Positions 53,700 to 63,451 of a stretch of DNA of 64,000 nt are shown piece by piece. The DNA is from Chloroflexota bacterium (GTDB taxonomy: Bacteria > Chloroflexota > Anaerolineae > Anaerolineales > UBA11579), in the NCBI GenBank assembly GCA_018662365.1, contig JABJGH010000030.1, positions 62,001 to 126,000 on the forward strand. Reading direction: 5' to 3'. The notes beneath the pieces are model-generated. The model saw only the letters and a list, made by a program, of their open reading frames with translations. It was not told where the DNA came from and searched no databases. Each line of letters opens with the position of its first letter. Position 1 is the stretch's first letter. The position numbers and the translations under genes were made by a program.

Positions 53700-54509
53700 T
53701 TAGTTGTTTCGCCCAATTTGAGAAGTATAAATACCTAGCCCGATTCCTAGTAACAAGAGGGCAAGCCCTAAAATCCCTAACATTGGAGATCGATCACTAC
53801 TTTCTTCAATTGTTCCAGAATCTTCTGTTTGGGTTTGATATGTTTTTTGTGCACCAAAGTTGATCAAAGACGAATTACCGGTAGCCAACTCAATTGTTGT
53901 GGTCAAGGTCGAGGTGGGATTATAACCATCGGGAATGGCCATAGTAATATTATATTTCCCACCTGGTAAACCTATAAAACAATATTCTTCCTCAATCAAG
54001 GACGTATTTCTGGTTTCTGAAAACAATCCCAATTGTTCTGTTAAACTGACTGCCCCACCCTCAATGATCATTTCAATATCTTGTCTTATGGAATCACCAT
54101 TAAGATCGTCATATAAAAGGATACAAATTGTTGCGGAGCCCGTATCAGGAGGAGGTGTTTCAGTTGGTTCTGCATTTTCTTGTCCAGAATCTCCGGCGGT
54201 GGCGACGGGGATGTTTTGCTCAATAATTCCCAATAGAATAAAACTACCCTCTGCTAGTATATCTTCAGGTGATAAATTATTTAATCTTCGCAATTCATCT
54301 AGGGAAACCCCTGAAACTGCCGAAATTCTCCAAAGCGTGTCTAAAGATTCAACCCTATACCAAATTCGTCCATCCCCATCTGGAGTTGGCGTCGGAAAAG
54401 AGGTTAATTGGATCTCTGGGGACGCATTAACAGGAGTGGACCAGGAAAACAGGAATAATCCAAGTATAAAAACCCCTAGTGTAAGTACGATTAGATATTT
54501 TTTCATCAT
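53700..54509 (-). CDS. secreted, C-terminally anchored LysM protein
   Basis: A 269-residue protein: signal peptide (1-29), a LysM domain at about 50-95 (WYRVESLDTLWRISAVSGVSLDELRRLNNL), a Pro/Thr linker, and an SdrD/Cna-B-like beta domain (DLNGDSIRQDIEMIIEGGAVSL...GGKYNITMAIPDGY). A transmembrane helix lies at 243-262. It probably binds cell-wall glycan on the outer face. No enzymatic domain. CAGGTGA upstream of the ATG. Confidence 0.8.
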   Translation of the reverse strand: MMKKYLIVLTLGVFILGLFLFSWSTPVNASPEIQLTSFPTPTPDGDGRIWYRVESLDTLWRISAVSGVSLDELRRLNNLSPEDILAEGSFILLGIIEQNIPVATAGDSGQENAEPTETPPPDTGSATICILLYDDLNGDSIRQDIEMIIEGGAVSLTEQLGLFSETRNTSLIEEEYCFIGLPGGKYNITMAIPDGYNPTSTLTTTIELATGNSSLINFGAQKTYQTQTEDSGTIEESSDRSPMLGILGLALLLLGIGLGIYTSQIGRNN

Positions 54510-54530
54510 AAAATCACCTGTATTAATTAA

Positions 54531-54558
54531 ATTATAACATCCTAAGGCAAGATATAAT
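54531..54558. promoter_or_regulatory. divergent pair of -10 elements
   Basis: TATAAT on the minus strand (54531-54536) serves the LysM gene, and TATAAT on the plus strand (54553-54558) serves the MscS gene; they are 16 bases apart. Confidence 0.5.
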
Positions 54559-54610
54559 CAATACAAAATATAGATTATTTTTATAAAGAATAATGAATTG
54601 GAGGTAGAAA

Positions 54611-55708
54611 ATGGGATTATTTGGCCTCACAAATGACCAATGGATAGAGATTGGAATCTCTTTTGCAATACTTGTCGGGACAGTAATTGTAGGTCGTCCG
54701 ATATTGAATTTTATTCTTGATCGTGTGGTTAGGCGGATCACCAAATCAACAAAAACCAAATTAGACGATGTGCTGGTAAAGGTTGTGCGCCCACCTCTTT
54801 TCTGGCTTTTATTGTTGAAAGTTACCCAATATGCGATAAGCCGTCTAGATTTCATTGATTTTTTCAAGTCAAGCAATATCGATGATTTCTTTTATACCCT
54901 CTACTTTTTGCTGGTTTTTGCACTAGTTTGGCAATTAATCGTCTCGCTCAGTAGCTGGTATACGAAAGAAATTGCTCCAAACACAAAGAGTGATTTGGCT
55001 AGTCAATTACTCCCGTTTTCACGTCGAGTGATCCTGATCATCGTGGCGATTATCGGGGGAATCATCTTGCTGGGGCATTTTGATGTAGAAGTAAGCGGAT
55101 TGGTCACTACCCTTGGAATCGGCTCATTGGCAATTGCTTTGGCGGCCCAGGCTGCCCTTTCTGATACGATCAGTGGTTTCATGATTATGCTTGACCGTCC
55201 CTTTCGAATTGGAGATCGAATCGAGATCCAAGACTTGAGCACATGGGGGGATGTAGTGGATGTAGGACTTCGCAGCACTCATATCAGAACCAGGGATAAT
55301 CGAATGGTGATCGTGCCCAACTCAGTCATTGCTAAAAGTTTGATCGTCAACCATGCCTATCCGAATTCAGAGTATCGAATCCAAATTGAAGTGGGCATTG
55401 GATATGGGACAGATATTGAAAAAGCTCGAGAAACGATCATTGGGGCAGTACGGACTGTGGAAGGAGTTGTTCCAGAAAAACCCGTCGAAGCTCTCTTTTT
55501 GAATTTTGGGGATTCCGCATTGCTCTTTCGGGTTCGTTGGTGGATCGATTCCTATATAGATACCCGACAAATGTTTGATAAGGTGAATAGCGCGATTTAT
55601 AAAGCCCTGGGTCGAGAAAATATTGAGGTGCCTTTCCCTCAACAAGATGTTCATCTACATATTGATGCTGAGGGCTTGAAAAAGTTTAATGAGCTGAACG
55701 ATAAATAA
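54611..55708 (+). CDS. MscS-type mechanosensitive ion channel
   Basis: A 365-residue protein with four or five hydrophobic helices. The pore helix TM3 is followed by the conserved beta-domain: LGIGSLAIALAAQAALSDTISGFMIMLDRPFRIGDRIEIQD, then GLRSTHIRTRDNRMVIVPNSVIA. It opens under membrane tension to release solutes on osmotic downshock. GGAGG precedes the ATG and a terminator follows. Confidence 0.9.
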   Translation: MGLFGLTNDQWIEIGISFAILVGTVIVGRPILNFILDRVVRRITKSTKTKLDDVLVKVVRPPLFWLLLLKVTQYAISRLDFIDFFKSSNIDDFFYTLYFLLVFALVWQLIVSLSSWYTKEIAPNTKSDLASQLLPFSRRVILIIVAIIGGIILLGHFDVEVSGLVTTLGIGSLAIALAAQAALSDTISGFMIMLDRPFRIGDRIEIQDLSTWGDVVDVGLRSTHIRTRDNRMVIVPNSVIAKSLIVNHAYPNSEYRIQIEVGIGYGTDIEKARETIIGAVRTVEGVVPEKPVEALFLNFGDSALLFRVRWWIDSYIDTRQMFDKVNSAIYKALGRENIEVPFPQQDVHLHIDAEGLKKFNELNDK

Positions 55709-55726
55709 TTTTCATTCAATTTAAAC

Positions 55727-55757
55727 AAAACAGGCGGAATATATTCCGCCTGTTTTT
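55727..55757. terminator. terminator after the MscS gene
   Basis: A ten-pair stem CAGGCGGAAT (55731-55740) with 55743-55752, A4 before and T5 after. It probably also serves the convergent gene ending at 55775. Confidence 0.88.
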
Positions 55758-55774
55758 AATGGACTCAAAAAAAA

Positions 55775-56422
55775 TTACGGTTTTTTCTTTCCCTTATCAC
55801 TATTATCTGGTTTACCATTTTCCTTATCCCCACAAAATCCGGGAGGACCACTTCCATCTTCTGGACATTTCTCTTCAAACTTCTCCACATTTTTCAAGCC
55901 CCCAACTCCTGGATTTACCGGTTTCCCGTAGGTTTCAAAAACTTCTCCGATGCTCATGCCATCCAAGTAAAGTGCGATTAATTCATCGAACGTAACTGGA
56001 TTGCAAACAGATTCAACAGGTTCTGGGGTTTCTTCACAATCCTGAGAATCTAAAGAAACCATAAGAAGTTTGGCTAAAACGCCAAATCCAATTCCATACT
56101 CATGATAACCAGCCACTTGCTCCGTAAATTCGGACTCACAACCCTCAACGATATCTAAGGTTAGTGGGTCGTCGCAATCTAAGCCCTCTGCGGGATCCTC
56201 GCATTCTTCCACACTATCCAGGGTGAGCGGATCATCGCAATCAGCGGCATTTTGATAATTGTGATAGAAACTGAAAAATTCTAATACATTTTTCCCTGCT
56301 ATTTCAGCTTTTTCTTCTGTTTCAGTTTCAGGAACATCTCCGTCATCAGCCATGACAGGTACGGTTACTGAAAAGACCAAGATCAATATAAACAACATGG
56401 TAAAAATCTTATTCTTTTTCAT
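55775..56422 (-). CDS. secreted acidic Cys-containing protein with an internal repeat
   Basis: 215 residues from ATG 56422 (AGGA upstream; an earlier codon at 56443 is weaker). Signal peptide ends VPVMADD. A 15-residue unit (DCDDPLTLDxVExCE) occurs twice with a 21-residue period. A GYHEYGIGFGVLAKLLMVS and LYLDGMSIGEVFETYG pair of motifs follows, a layout I associate with Chloroflexota secreted proteins of unknown role. The tail is Lys/Gly/Pro-rich. Function unknown. Confidence 0.65.
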   Translation of the reverse strand: MKKNKIFTMLFILILVFSVTVPVMADDGDVPETETEEKAEIAGKNVLEFFSFYHNYQNAADCDDPLTLDSVEECEDPAEGLDCDDPLTLDIVEGCESEFTEQVAGYHEYGIGFGVLAKLLMVSLDSQDCEETPEPVESVCNPVTFDELIALYLDGMSIGEVFETYGKPVNPGVGGLKNVEKFEEKCPEDGSGPPGFCGDKENGKPDNSDKGKKKP

Positions 56423-56549
56423 TATTATCCTTATATTATCCATAATATATATTTACTTCATTACCATGATAACAAAAAATATGCCTTTTATTATAAATTC
56501 AAACCTACAATTTTATTAGAATAAAAAATTGAAAGTCTTTAAAAAGCCG

Positions 56550-56555
56550 TATAAT
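56550..56555 (+). promoter_or_regulatory. -10 element of a leaderless promoter
   Basis: TATAAT six bases before ATG 56562; TTGAAA lies 15 bases further up. It rules out the longer frame beginning at 56529. Confidence 0.55.
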
Positions 56556-56561
56556 ACCTTC

Positions 56562-57533
56562 ATGAGTATCACTAGATCTCAAATTTCTGATAGTTATCTT
56601 TCCAATAATGAGCTTCGACCACTAGACATGCGGCGCGATCTCATTGAGGTTGCCGATCTAATCGAATTATGCTTCTCTGATACTTTAGATCGAGACGGTC
56701 GACAGTATATAGCACAAATTAGAGCGGCCGCAAAAAACCCTAAGATCCTTGGGTTCCCAGAATTCGTTGGAAATTCCCTGGCTGGATTTGTATGGGAGGA
56801 TAAGGGCAGGATTATTGGAAATATTAGTCTCATCCCCGTTCAGGCGCTTCAGCAAAGGGCATATTTGATTGCTAATGTTGCGGTTCATCCTGATCATCGG
56901 CGAAAAGGGATCGCGAACGCCCTGACCAACGCGGCTTTAGCTTATATTAAGAATCGCAAGATCCATTCTGTTTGGCTCCAAGTGAACTCAAATAACCCAG
57001 CGGCTATCCACTTGTACCAATCTGCCGGGTTTTTAGAAAGAGCAAGAAGAACAACATGGCATAGTAGGTCTGGAACAAAACCGAAAGTTAGTAGTCATAA
57101 AAAGGTTTTGGTTACAAGTAGAAAAAAAAGGGATTGGCCTCTACAGCGAGAGTGGTTGAATCGGGTTTACCCGGGAGAAGTAAAATGGCATTTACCGATC
57201 AACACCCAAGCATTTAGCCCCGGACTAGCTGGGAAATTCAATCGATTAATGAATGAAAGGAAAATAAAGCAATGGTCCGCTCGCCTAGACAACCAGTTAA
57301 TCGGCACTTTAAGTTGGCAATCCTCAACTGGGATGGCTGACTGGCTGTGGCTAGCCACTACCCCTGATTATGAAAATTTAACGATCCAAAGTTTACTCCC
57401 GTATGTCCTAGATTTGCTTCGAAAAAAACGTTTGCTATCGATAAATTATTTGGCTGGACATTCGGTTGACTCTTTCCAAAATGCTGGGTTTATCAACCAT
57501 AGAACTTTGATCTGGATGCATCTTTATATATGA
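56562..57533 (+). CDS. GNAT family N-acetyltransferase
   Basis: 323 residues from ATG 56562. The GNAT core runs to about residue 160, with the acetyl-CoA pyrophosphate loop HPDHRRKGIANAL and VNSNNPAAIHLYQSAGF as the C-terminal strand-helix. Residues 180-323 form a second, divergent GNAT-like half without the loop. The acceptor is unknown. The promoter position indicates a leaderless message. Confidence 0.82.
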   Translation: MSITRSQISDSYLSNNELRPLDMRRDLIEVADLIELCFSDTLDRDGRQYIAQIRAAAKNPKILGFPEFVGNSLAGFVWEDKGRIIGNISLIPVQALQQRAYLIANVAVHPDHRRKGIANALTNAALAYIKNRKIHSVWLQVNSNNPAAIHLYQSAGFLERARRTTWHSRSGTKPKVSSHKKVLVTSRKKRDWPLQREWLNRVYPGEVKWHLPINTQAFSPGLAGKFNRLMNERKIKQWSARLDNQLIGTLSWQSSTGMADWLWLATTPDYENLTIQSLLPYVLDLLRKKRLLSINYLAGHSVDSFQNAGFINHRTLIWMHLYI

Positions 57534-57606
57534 TATTCAATGTGGGATTAATTAGGGATTTTAGTTGGGAATTTATCGAGAAATTCGCAAAGGGGTTGGG
57601 TATTGT

Positions 57607-59385
57607 ATGAGCATAAGTAAGGTAAATATCAATAAAAAAATTCATTCAGTAATGCTATATAGTTTTTCAATTATATTGAGCTTACTTTATTCAATTATTG
57701 CAGTTGCTCAAATTCTAGGCTTTTTTCAGCTTTATATTCCCCTGCTAACTATTCCTCTAAGTATTATTCTATCAATCTTGGTTAGCAAATTTTATATTTC
57801 AGCTGGAAAGAATTTTTGGAATTTAGATGCGATTGATGAATCGGACTCATCTCATCTTCAAATAGTAGCTTATATTAGCGGGGTAATTCTGCTATTTGGG
57901 TTAATATTATGGCCTCTCTTCCGTTGGCCTTTTTCGGGACTTCAGTTTCCAATAGAATGGGATGCTGCTTTTTACCATTTTCCAAAAGCAATTGAGCTAT
58001 TCCGTAGTGGTTCTTTTTGGGATCTTTCCATTCCTTACGGACAATACCCAAATGGCTATGAATCCTTACTATCTTTTGGCATATCAATTCTTGGCAATGA
58101 ATATTTGTTTGGTTTTGTACATGGATTAATAACCCTTTTCTTGTTTTTAAGTATTTGGTTGTTGGGGAAAAGGTATACAAAAATTTCTGGGGCCATTCTT
58201 TTTTGGGGGATCGCATTTGTATTTGTATCTGGAAAATTGATTTCTTATGGAAACCCTTGGGTAATTTTTACCTCCCTAATTTATACAATTGGGAAGAATG
58301 ACTTGTTCCTGGGTGCAGTCATACTCGCATTTTTGCTTCACAGCCCTATTGGAAGGAAAAAATCTGACAACCCATTCCTTTTAGAAGGGATGGCAATTCT
58401 CACCATGATCGGGATATCCATAAAACCAAATATTATTTATGTAATCGCACCCATTTGGGCGTACACCGGGTTCCTTATTTGGAGAAAAAAAGAATATTTA
58501 GCCAATGGTTTTTGGAAAAAAATGATTGTCGTTACCCTTATAACCCTTCCTGGAATTTTATGGATAATTAGAAATTTAGTTGTACTCCAAACAATTTTCA
58601 CTAAAACGCTACTTCAAACTTTAAATACAAAAAATGTTTTTTCCATACTGTTTGATCCGGATTTTTATTCAGATATTAGCCTAATTTTTGTTGGGCTTAT
58701 TTTCTTTGGAATCATTTCAGGAACACAATTTATCAGGAAGAAAAAACCATCTTTATCAATTCTTCTGACTTATTATTTATTATTTTTCGCATTCATCATC
58801 ACCCCAGCTACCATTCATGTTGAGGGAGGGACATCAAGAATTTTAATTGTATGGAGATTCGGTATTGCATTGCTAGGATTATTTTTCATTTTGCTACTTG
58901 TTTTGTTCGAACCTCTTCATATAAGCTTTTTCAAAACAATCAAAACTAATAAGTTTTTTGAGATAAGTTTCTCAATTATTATTCTTTTACTTAGCATTTT
59001 TATTGTATGGGATCAAAGGCATTTACTTCAAACCGGGGAAGTAAATAAAATAGTTCTTCTCACACCCTACAAAGAACCAAGCTCAAATACTGAATATCGC
59101 GATGTTTATGATTTTATCCAACAAAATATCAGGAATAGCAATATTTTTATTATTGAAGGGTTACCTTACTTCACATACGGCACCAACTTCACAAACAGTC
59201 CCACAAAATTACAATATCCTTTGGGCCAACCTGACACAGTTCCCCAGCTAACCCCTGAATTTCTACTAGTTACCCCCAATTATTGGAACCATGAATGGCC
59301 GGGAGAATTACAGAATGATGAACTTATGGCGAGTTGGCATCTGATATATAAAGATGAATCTGGTAAGGTTTTTCAAAAAGATTAA
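57607..59385 (+). CDS. GT-C-type multi-pass membrane protein
   Basis: About 592 residues from ATG 57607; TTG at 57565 would add 14. There are about twelve hydrophobic helices, then a short extracytoplasmic tail. The first loop WDAAFYHFPKAIELFRSGSF carries the acidic residue plus aromatic/His pattern typical of GT-C glycosyltransferases (ArnT/PMT-like). These use lipid-linked sugars outside the membrane. The donor and acceptor are unknown. The gene is more AT-rich than its neighbours, which suggests transfer. No polysaccharide genes adjoin. Confidence 0.7.
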   Translation: MSISKVNINKKIHSVMLYSFSIILSLLYSIIAVAQILGFFQLYIPLLTIPLSIILSILVSKFYISAGKNFWNLDAIDESDSSHLQIVAYISGVILLFGLILWPLFRWPFSGLQFPIEWDAAFYHFPKAIELFRSGSFWDLSIPYGQYPNGYESLLSFGISILGNEYLFGFVHGLITLFLFLSIWLLGKRYTKISGAILFWGIAFVFVSGKLISYGNPWVIFTSLIYTIGKNDLFLGAVILAFLLHSPIGRKKSDNPFLLEGMAILTMIGISIKPNIIYVIAPIWAYTGFLIWRKKEYLANGFWKKMIVVTLITLPGILWIIRNLVVLQTIFTKTLLQTLNTKNVFSILFDPDFYSDISLIFVGLIFFGIISGTQFIRKKKPSLSILLTYYLLFFAFIITPATIHVEGGTSRILIVWRFGIALLGLFFILLLVLFEPLHISFFKTIKTNKFFEISFSIIILLLSIFIVWDQRHLLQTGEVNKIVLLTPYKEPSSNTEYRDVYDFIQQNIRNSNIFIIEGLPYFTYGTNFTNSPTKLQYPLGQPDTVPQLTPEFLLVTPNYWNHEWPGELQNDELMASWHLIYKDESGKVFQKD

Positions 59386-59513
59386 ATTCTTCCCCATTGG
59401 GAACTTTTCGGTTGGTTATTTGAAAAAATTGTCCAATTTTTGAAAACTTAGATATCAGGTAATATTATTCTCCAGCGATAGTCTTATGCATATAGGAATT
59501 CAAGGGATTAACC

Positions 59514-59927
59514 ATGACAAATCTAGCAAGAAATGAAATAGTTGATGTTTTACGAGAGGCCAAAGTGATCGCCGTAGTTGGCCATTCGGATAAATCCCAC
59601 CGCACCAGTTACGCAATTGCAAATTATTTGAGAAGGGTGGGGTATAAGGTCTATCCTGTAAACCCTCTGGTGGAAGAGATTGATGGTGAAAAGTCCTATC
59701 CTACCGTATCTTCAATTCCTGAAAAAGTAGATATCGTCAATATATTTAGACGCTCTGAACATTTGGATGGCATTGCTGACGATGCCATTCAGGCCGGTGC
59801 CAAGGTGTTTTGGTCTCAATTGGGTGTATTTGATCAGGTTGCAGGAGAAAAAGCGGGAAAAGCAGGTCTTGATGTGATTATGAACCGATGTATAGAGGTA
59901 GTACATAAATCTTTAAACCTAGTTTAA
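59514..59927 (+). CDS. CoA-binding domain protein (YccU-like)
   Basis: A 137-residue single Rossmann domain: IAVVGHSDKSHRTSYAIANYLRRVGYKVYPVNPLVEEI, then VDIVNIFRRSEH and VFWSQLGVFDQVAGEKAGKAGLDVIMNRC. This matches the stand-alone CoA_binding_2 proteins related to succinyl-CoA synthetase alpha. No catalytic role is known. A terminator follows. Confidence 0.88.
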   Translation: MTNLARNEIVDVLREAKVIAVVGHSDKSHRTSYAIANYLRRVGYKVYPVNPLVEEIDGEKSYPTVSSIPEKVDIVNIFRRSEHLDGIADDAIQAGAKVFWSQLGVFDQVAGEKAGKAGLDVIMNRCIEVVHKSLNLV

Positions 59928-59952
59928 TAAAACTATTTGGAATAAGAATATG

Positions 59953-59988
59953 AAAAAAGGCCGAGTAATGTAAACCTCGGCCTTTTTT
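59953..59988. terminator. bidirectional terminator
   Basis: A 13-pair stem with A6/T6 ends (59953-59965 with 59976-59988) between convergent genes. Confidence 0.9.
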
Positions 59989-60004
59989 AGTAAATTTTAT
60001 TTAG

Positions 60005-60766
60005 TTAATTTGCTACTGCAAAAAAGTCGATTTCTAGTAGAACCTCATTGGTAACTTCAGCGACAGAAGGTACAGAGGGAATATTCAAATTATAATCAGA
60101 TCGAAGAACTTCTGCTGAACCATAGCCCTGAATTTCTGTTCCAGAGATCACAGTCACATTTACATCAAATATCACAGAATTTGTAATATCTCGAATAGTG
60201 AGATCACCTGTAATTTTCAATTGGACTTCCTCACCCAGAACGATCTCAGGCAGGAATCCAGTTAAATTGGTGGGAGTGAAGCTAATGAACTCGAAATCCC
60301 CAGTGTCCAAGATCTGGTTCTTGATCGCTCGGTCCCGATTTGAACTATCTGTTTCTAAGGTGCGCGCATTTATCAAAACCGTGCCCAATTGAGAAGCAGA
60401 TGGATCTGAAAAATCAATTCCGATCTCACCTGCCACCTGGTTGGTGGTGCCCACGGGGGTGAATGGGTTTCCGCGCAAGAGTTCGTCTAAGGAAAAACGT
60501 ACTTCTGAATTCCCCTGATCGATCTGAAAAACGACAAATCCCTCAGGGGAACTATCTTTATTAGCTTCACCTACAACCTCAGTAGGTTCTTCTTCTAAAA
60601 CCTCTGTAGGAAGGTCAACTTGTGTGGGTTCTTGAACACCCTCGTTTAGAGGGATGGCTTCAATGGATTCACTGGCTTCTTCCGTGGGACGCAGCACATA
60701 AGCAAAACCTAAAACAACGATAATCAGAATACCTGCTAAACCGCCAAGTATAACTTTTTTATTCAT
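60005..60766 (-). CDS. YceI family lipid-binding-like protein, membrane-anchored
   Basis: A 253-residue protein: N-terminal helix (about 5-24), an acidic Glu/Pro/Thr linker to about 75, then a YceI beta-barrel (FQIDQGNSEVRFSLDELL...VAGEIGIDFSDP...LITARTLETD-like INARTLETDSSNRDRAIKNQIL...ITGDLTIRDITNSVIFDVNVT). YceI proteins bind polyisoprenoid lipids. AAGGAG precedes the ATG. Partner unknown. Confidence 0.85.
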   Translation of the reverse strand: MNKKVILGGLAGILIIVVLGFAYVLRPTEEASESIEAIPLNEGVQEPTQVDLPTEVLEEEPTEVVGEANKDSSPEGFVVFQIDQGNSEVRFSLDELLRGNPFTPVGTTNQVAGEIGIDFSDPSASQLGTVLINARTLETDSSNRDRAIKNQILDTGDFEFISFTPTNLTGFLPEIVLGEEVQLKITGDLTIRDITNSVIFDVNVTVISGTEIQGYGSAEVLRSDYNLNIPSVPSVAEVTNEVLLEIDFFAVAN

Positions 60767-60850
60767 ATTATTATCTCCTTTGTCTTATTTACAAGTTAAG
60801 TTTAATCGGAAACTATTAATAATTGATAAGAAAAAATTAATCGTTCCAAT

Positions 60851-60880
60851 AAAAAAAGGCAGTCAACTGATCTGACTGCC
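60851..60880 (-). terminator. terminator of the amino-acid ABC operon
   Basis: Stem GGCAGTCA (60858-60865) with TGACTGCC (60873-60880). On the minus strand it runs into T7. Confidence 0.85.
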
Positions 60881-60901
60881 TGATTAGGTAATTAATTTCT
60901 T

Positions 60902-61642
60902 CTAATGTTGCAAAATCTGGGAAAGGAAGAGTTTTGTGCGTTCATGTTGCGGGTTATTAAATAGCCCATCTGGAGTGGTTTGCTCCACGATCATTCCCTC
61001 ATCCATAAAAATAACTTCATCGGCAGCGGCTCTGGCAAAACCCATCTCATGGGTAACCACGACCATTGTCATACCTTCTTCTGCAAGGTCTAACATCACA
61101 TCCAACACCTCTTTGATCATTTCGGGGTCGAGAGCGCTTGTGGGCTCATCAAATAGCATGATCTTAGGGTCCATTGCAAGAGCACGAGCAATCGCCACTC
61201 TTTGTTGTTGTCCACCAGAGAGATTGCTAGGATAAACGTCTGCTTTCTCAGCGATACCCACCCGAATTAGTTTTTCCATCGCAATTCTATTGGCTTCTTC
61301 TTCGGTTCTACCTTGTACCACTTTTTGGGCCAAAGTAATGTTTTCTTTTGCAGTTAAATGTGGGTATAGATTGAATAACTGAAATACCATCCCGATATCT
61401 GCACGCACCTCATTGAGTTGTTTTTGTTCCCCCGTTAACAACTCGCCATCTACGTATATCTCTCCACTTGTGGGTTCTTCAAGATGATTGATACAACGCA
61501 GCATAGTCGATTTCCCTGACCCGGAGGGTCCAATGACCACAACTACGCTGCCTCTCTTTATATCAAGACTTACACCATCTAATGCTTTCACTTTGTCAAA
61601 ATAGCGATATAAATTCTTGATCTCAATAATGTTATCAGTCAT
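60902..61642 (-). CDS. polar amino-acid ABC transporter ATPase (GlnQ-like)
   Basis: 246 residues from ATG 61642 (GAGGCGG upstream). Walker [10 protein letters not shown]-loop, signature LSGGQQQR, Walker [15 protein letters not shown] and H-loop THEM are all present in GlnQ/HisP form. It energises the importer made with the permease and binding protein. Its start overlaps the permease stop by eight bases. Confidence 0.93.
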   Translation of the reverse strand: MTDNIIEIKNLYRYFDKVKALDGVSLDIKRGSVVVVIGPSGSGKSTMLRCINHLEEPTSGEIYVDGELLTGEQKQLNEVRADIGMVFQLFNLYPHLTAKENITLAQKVVQGRTEEEANRIAMEKLIRVGIAEKADVYPSNLSGGQQQRVAIARALAMDPKIMLFDEPTSALDPEMIKEVLDVMLDLAEEGMTMVVVTHEMGFARAAADEVIFMDEGMIVEQTTPDGLFNNPQHERTKLFLSQILQH

Positions 61643-62456
61643 TTCGCAACCGCCTCTCAAATACCCTCAATAGACTAGATAGGGCAACAGTCATCATCAA
61701 ATACAAAATAGTGAGAATTGTATAGGCTTCCTTGAACCGAAAAGAACTACCTGAATATAACTTTGCTTCGTATGTAATATCCCCGACTGCTAACAAGGAA
61801 ACCAAGGAAGAATCTTTCACCATGGCAACAAAGTCATTTCCTAATGCAGGCAATACATTGCGAATAGCTTGGGGTAAGATCACATAACGCATCGTTTGTC
61901 CAAAACTCATGCCTTGAGATCGGGCTGCTTCCATCTGGCCTTTGCCAATCGATTGAATTCCCGCCCGAAAAATCTCCGCTAAGAAGGCACCGTAGGTAAT
62001 CGATAACGCAGCAATTGCTCGGGAATAGGTAGATATATCTTTATTTGTTATTAGGGTAAAACCCAATTCATTTAACCAACTGATTGCAGTAGGAACACCC
62101 ACCAAACCGATAAAAAAGATCAGCACCAACATGGGGATACCGCGAATAAACTCTACATAAAAAGTGGCAATATTATTAAATATAATATTTTTTGACATTC
62201 TTCCTAATCCCGCGATCAATCCCAATACGATCGCAATCAAATAGGACAATATTGCGGCAGATATCGTAGTGCCAATCCCTTGAATAATGAAATCGAATGC
62301 TTCTCTTAAATTTTCACGCGTATAGACACTCCAAGCTGTATAAACAATTACTAGAATTAGTGCATAAAGCCACCAGGGAAGGCTCGCAAAGGTTCTCTTC
62401 CCAGATAAATCTTCAATAGTTTCGATTTCTGGATCTGTGTGATAAATATCACCCAT
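61635..62456 (-). CDS. polar amino-acid ABC transporter permease
   Basis: 273 residues from ATG 62456 with GAGGAG upstream. About five or six helices; the EAA loop ([32 protein letters not shown]) marks the His/Glu/Gln-type permease family. The N-terminal 50 residues are extra compared with short permeases. It lies between the binding-protein gene and the ATPase gene, after an intra-operon hairpin. Confidence 0.9.
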   Translation of the reverse strand: MGDIYHTDPEIETIEDLSGKRTFASLPWWLYALILVIVYTAWSVYTRENLREAFDFIIQGIGTTISAAILSYLIAIVLGLIAGLGRMSKNIIFNNIATFYVEFIRGIPMLVLIFFIGLVGVPTAISWLNELGFTLITNKDISTYSRAIAALSITYGAFLAEIFRAGIQSIGKGQMEAARSQGMSFGQTMRYVILPQAIRNVLPALGNDFVAMVKDSSLVSLLAVGDITYEAKLYSGSSFRFKEAYTILTILYLMMTVALSSLLRVFERRLRND

Positions 62457-62490
62457 ATTTTTCTCCTCAATCCCAACAAGCAAATTATTA

Positions 62491-62531
62491 AAAAAGCCGG
62501 TGTGAGTTAACCACCTACACACCGGCTTTTT
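62491..62531 (-). terminator. intra-operon attenuating terminator
   Basis: A 14-pair stem (62491-62504 with 62518-62531) ending in T5 on the minus strand, between the binding-protein and permease genes. It should make the binding protein more abundant than the membrane parts. Confidence 0.85.
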
Positions 62532-62559
62532 GGTTTAATCAATTGCTATAAATTGCTTT

Positions 62560-63420
62560 TTATTCTTCAGCGTAAGCACCGTCACCAATATCATCGTAGG
62601 ATACGGAGAAGCCAGGGCCAAAGTATTTCCCATTGATTTCATCTAAGAAACCATCAGCAGCCATAGCACGGAGTGCTTGGTTGACAGGGTCTACTAGATC
62701 ACTGCCATTAGGGAATGCAAATCCAAGGAAGTCACTGGACATTGACGGACCAACCAATTCAAGTACGTCTGCATTGTCACCCAAATAACCTTGTCCTGCT
62801 ACCTCATCAATGAATACGGCGTCAATATCGCCGGCAATCAATGATTGAACAGCAAATGGGAAGGTTTCAAAAGCTTGAACTCTTTCTACTGGAAGGTACT
62901 TGATAGCAGATTCGTAATTGGTTGTTCCGGTTTGTGTGCCGGAAACCAAGGATTCGTCAGCAACGAAGGAATCAATATCTGTAAATCGATCTTCGCCCAG
63001 GCGAGCCAATAATTTTTGTTCAATAGCTACGTAGCCAATTGAGAAGTCAACGATTTCATCACGGTCTTCGGTGATGGTAATACCATCTGCGCCGACATCA
63101 TATTGTCCATCAGATACGGCAACGATCATTCCGTCCCAAACAGCTTCTACGAATACTGGAGTACAGTGAAGTCGGGTACAAATTTCTTCCCAAGCATCAT
63201 AATCCCATCCCAACCAAGAACCATCATCTAATGATACATAGTTGAACGGTAAATAAGCATTTTCTACAGCGATGGTGATTTCTTGGCAATCCAAGTCAAC
63301 TACTGCATCATCTGCTGTACCTAAACACTCGCCACCTCTGGGTGCATCAGATCCGCCACAAGCGGATAAGGTGAGAGCTACCAACACAAACAAGATAAAC
63401 AAAATCTTTTTATTAAACAT
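62560..63420 (-). CDS. polar amino-acid ABC transporter binding lipoprotein
   Basis: 286 residues from ATG 63420 (GGAGGAG upstream). Lipobox LSAC, then an SBP family 3 fold: ITIAVENAYLPFNYVSLDDGSWLGWDYDAWEEICTRL, DVGADGITITEDRDEIVDFSIGY and SGTQTGTTNYESAIK. The Arg/Asp pair that holds the amino group is present (ITEDRDE). Exact ligand unclear. Residues 35-50 (CLGTADDAVVDLDC) contain two extra Cys that may form a disulfide. Confidence 0.92.
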   Translation of the reverse strand: MFNKKILFILFVLVALTLSACGGSDAPRGGECLGTADDAVVDLDCQEITIAVENAYLPFNYVSLDDGSWLGWDYDAWEEICTRLHCTPVFVEAVWDGMIVAVSDGQYDVGADGITITEDRDEIVDFSIGYVAIEQKLLARLGEDRFTDIDSFVADESLVSGTQTGTTNYESAIKYLPVERVQAFETFPFAVQSLIAGDIDAVFIDEVAGQGYLGDNADVLELVGPSMSSDFLGFAFPNGSDLVDPVNQALRAMAADGFLDEINGKYFGPGFSVSYDDIGDGAYAEE

Positions 63421-63451
63421 TTTCTCCTCCAATAAGGGAATGTTTTAGTCT

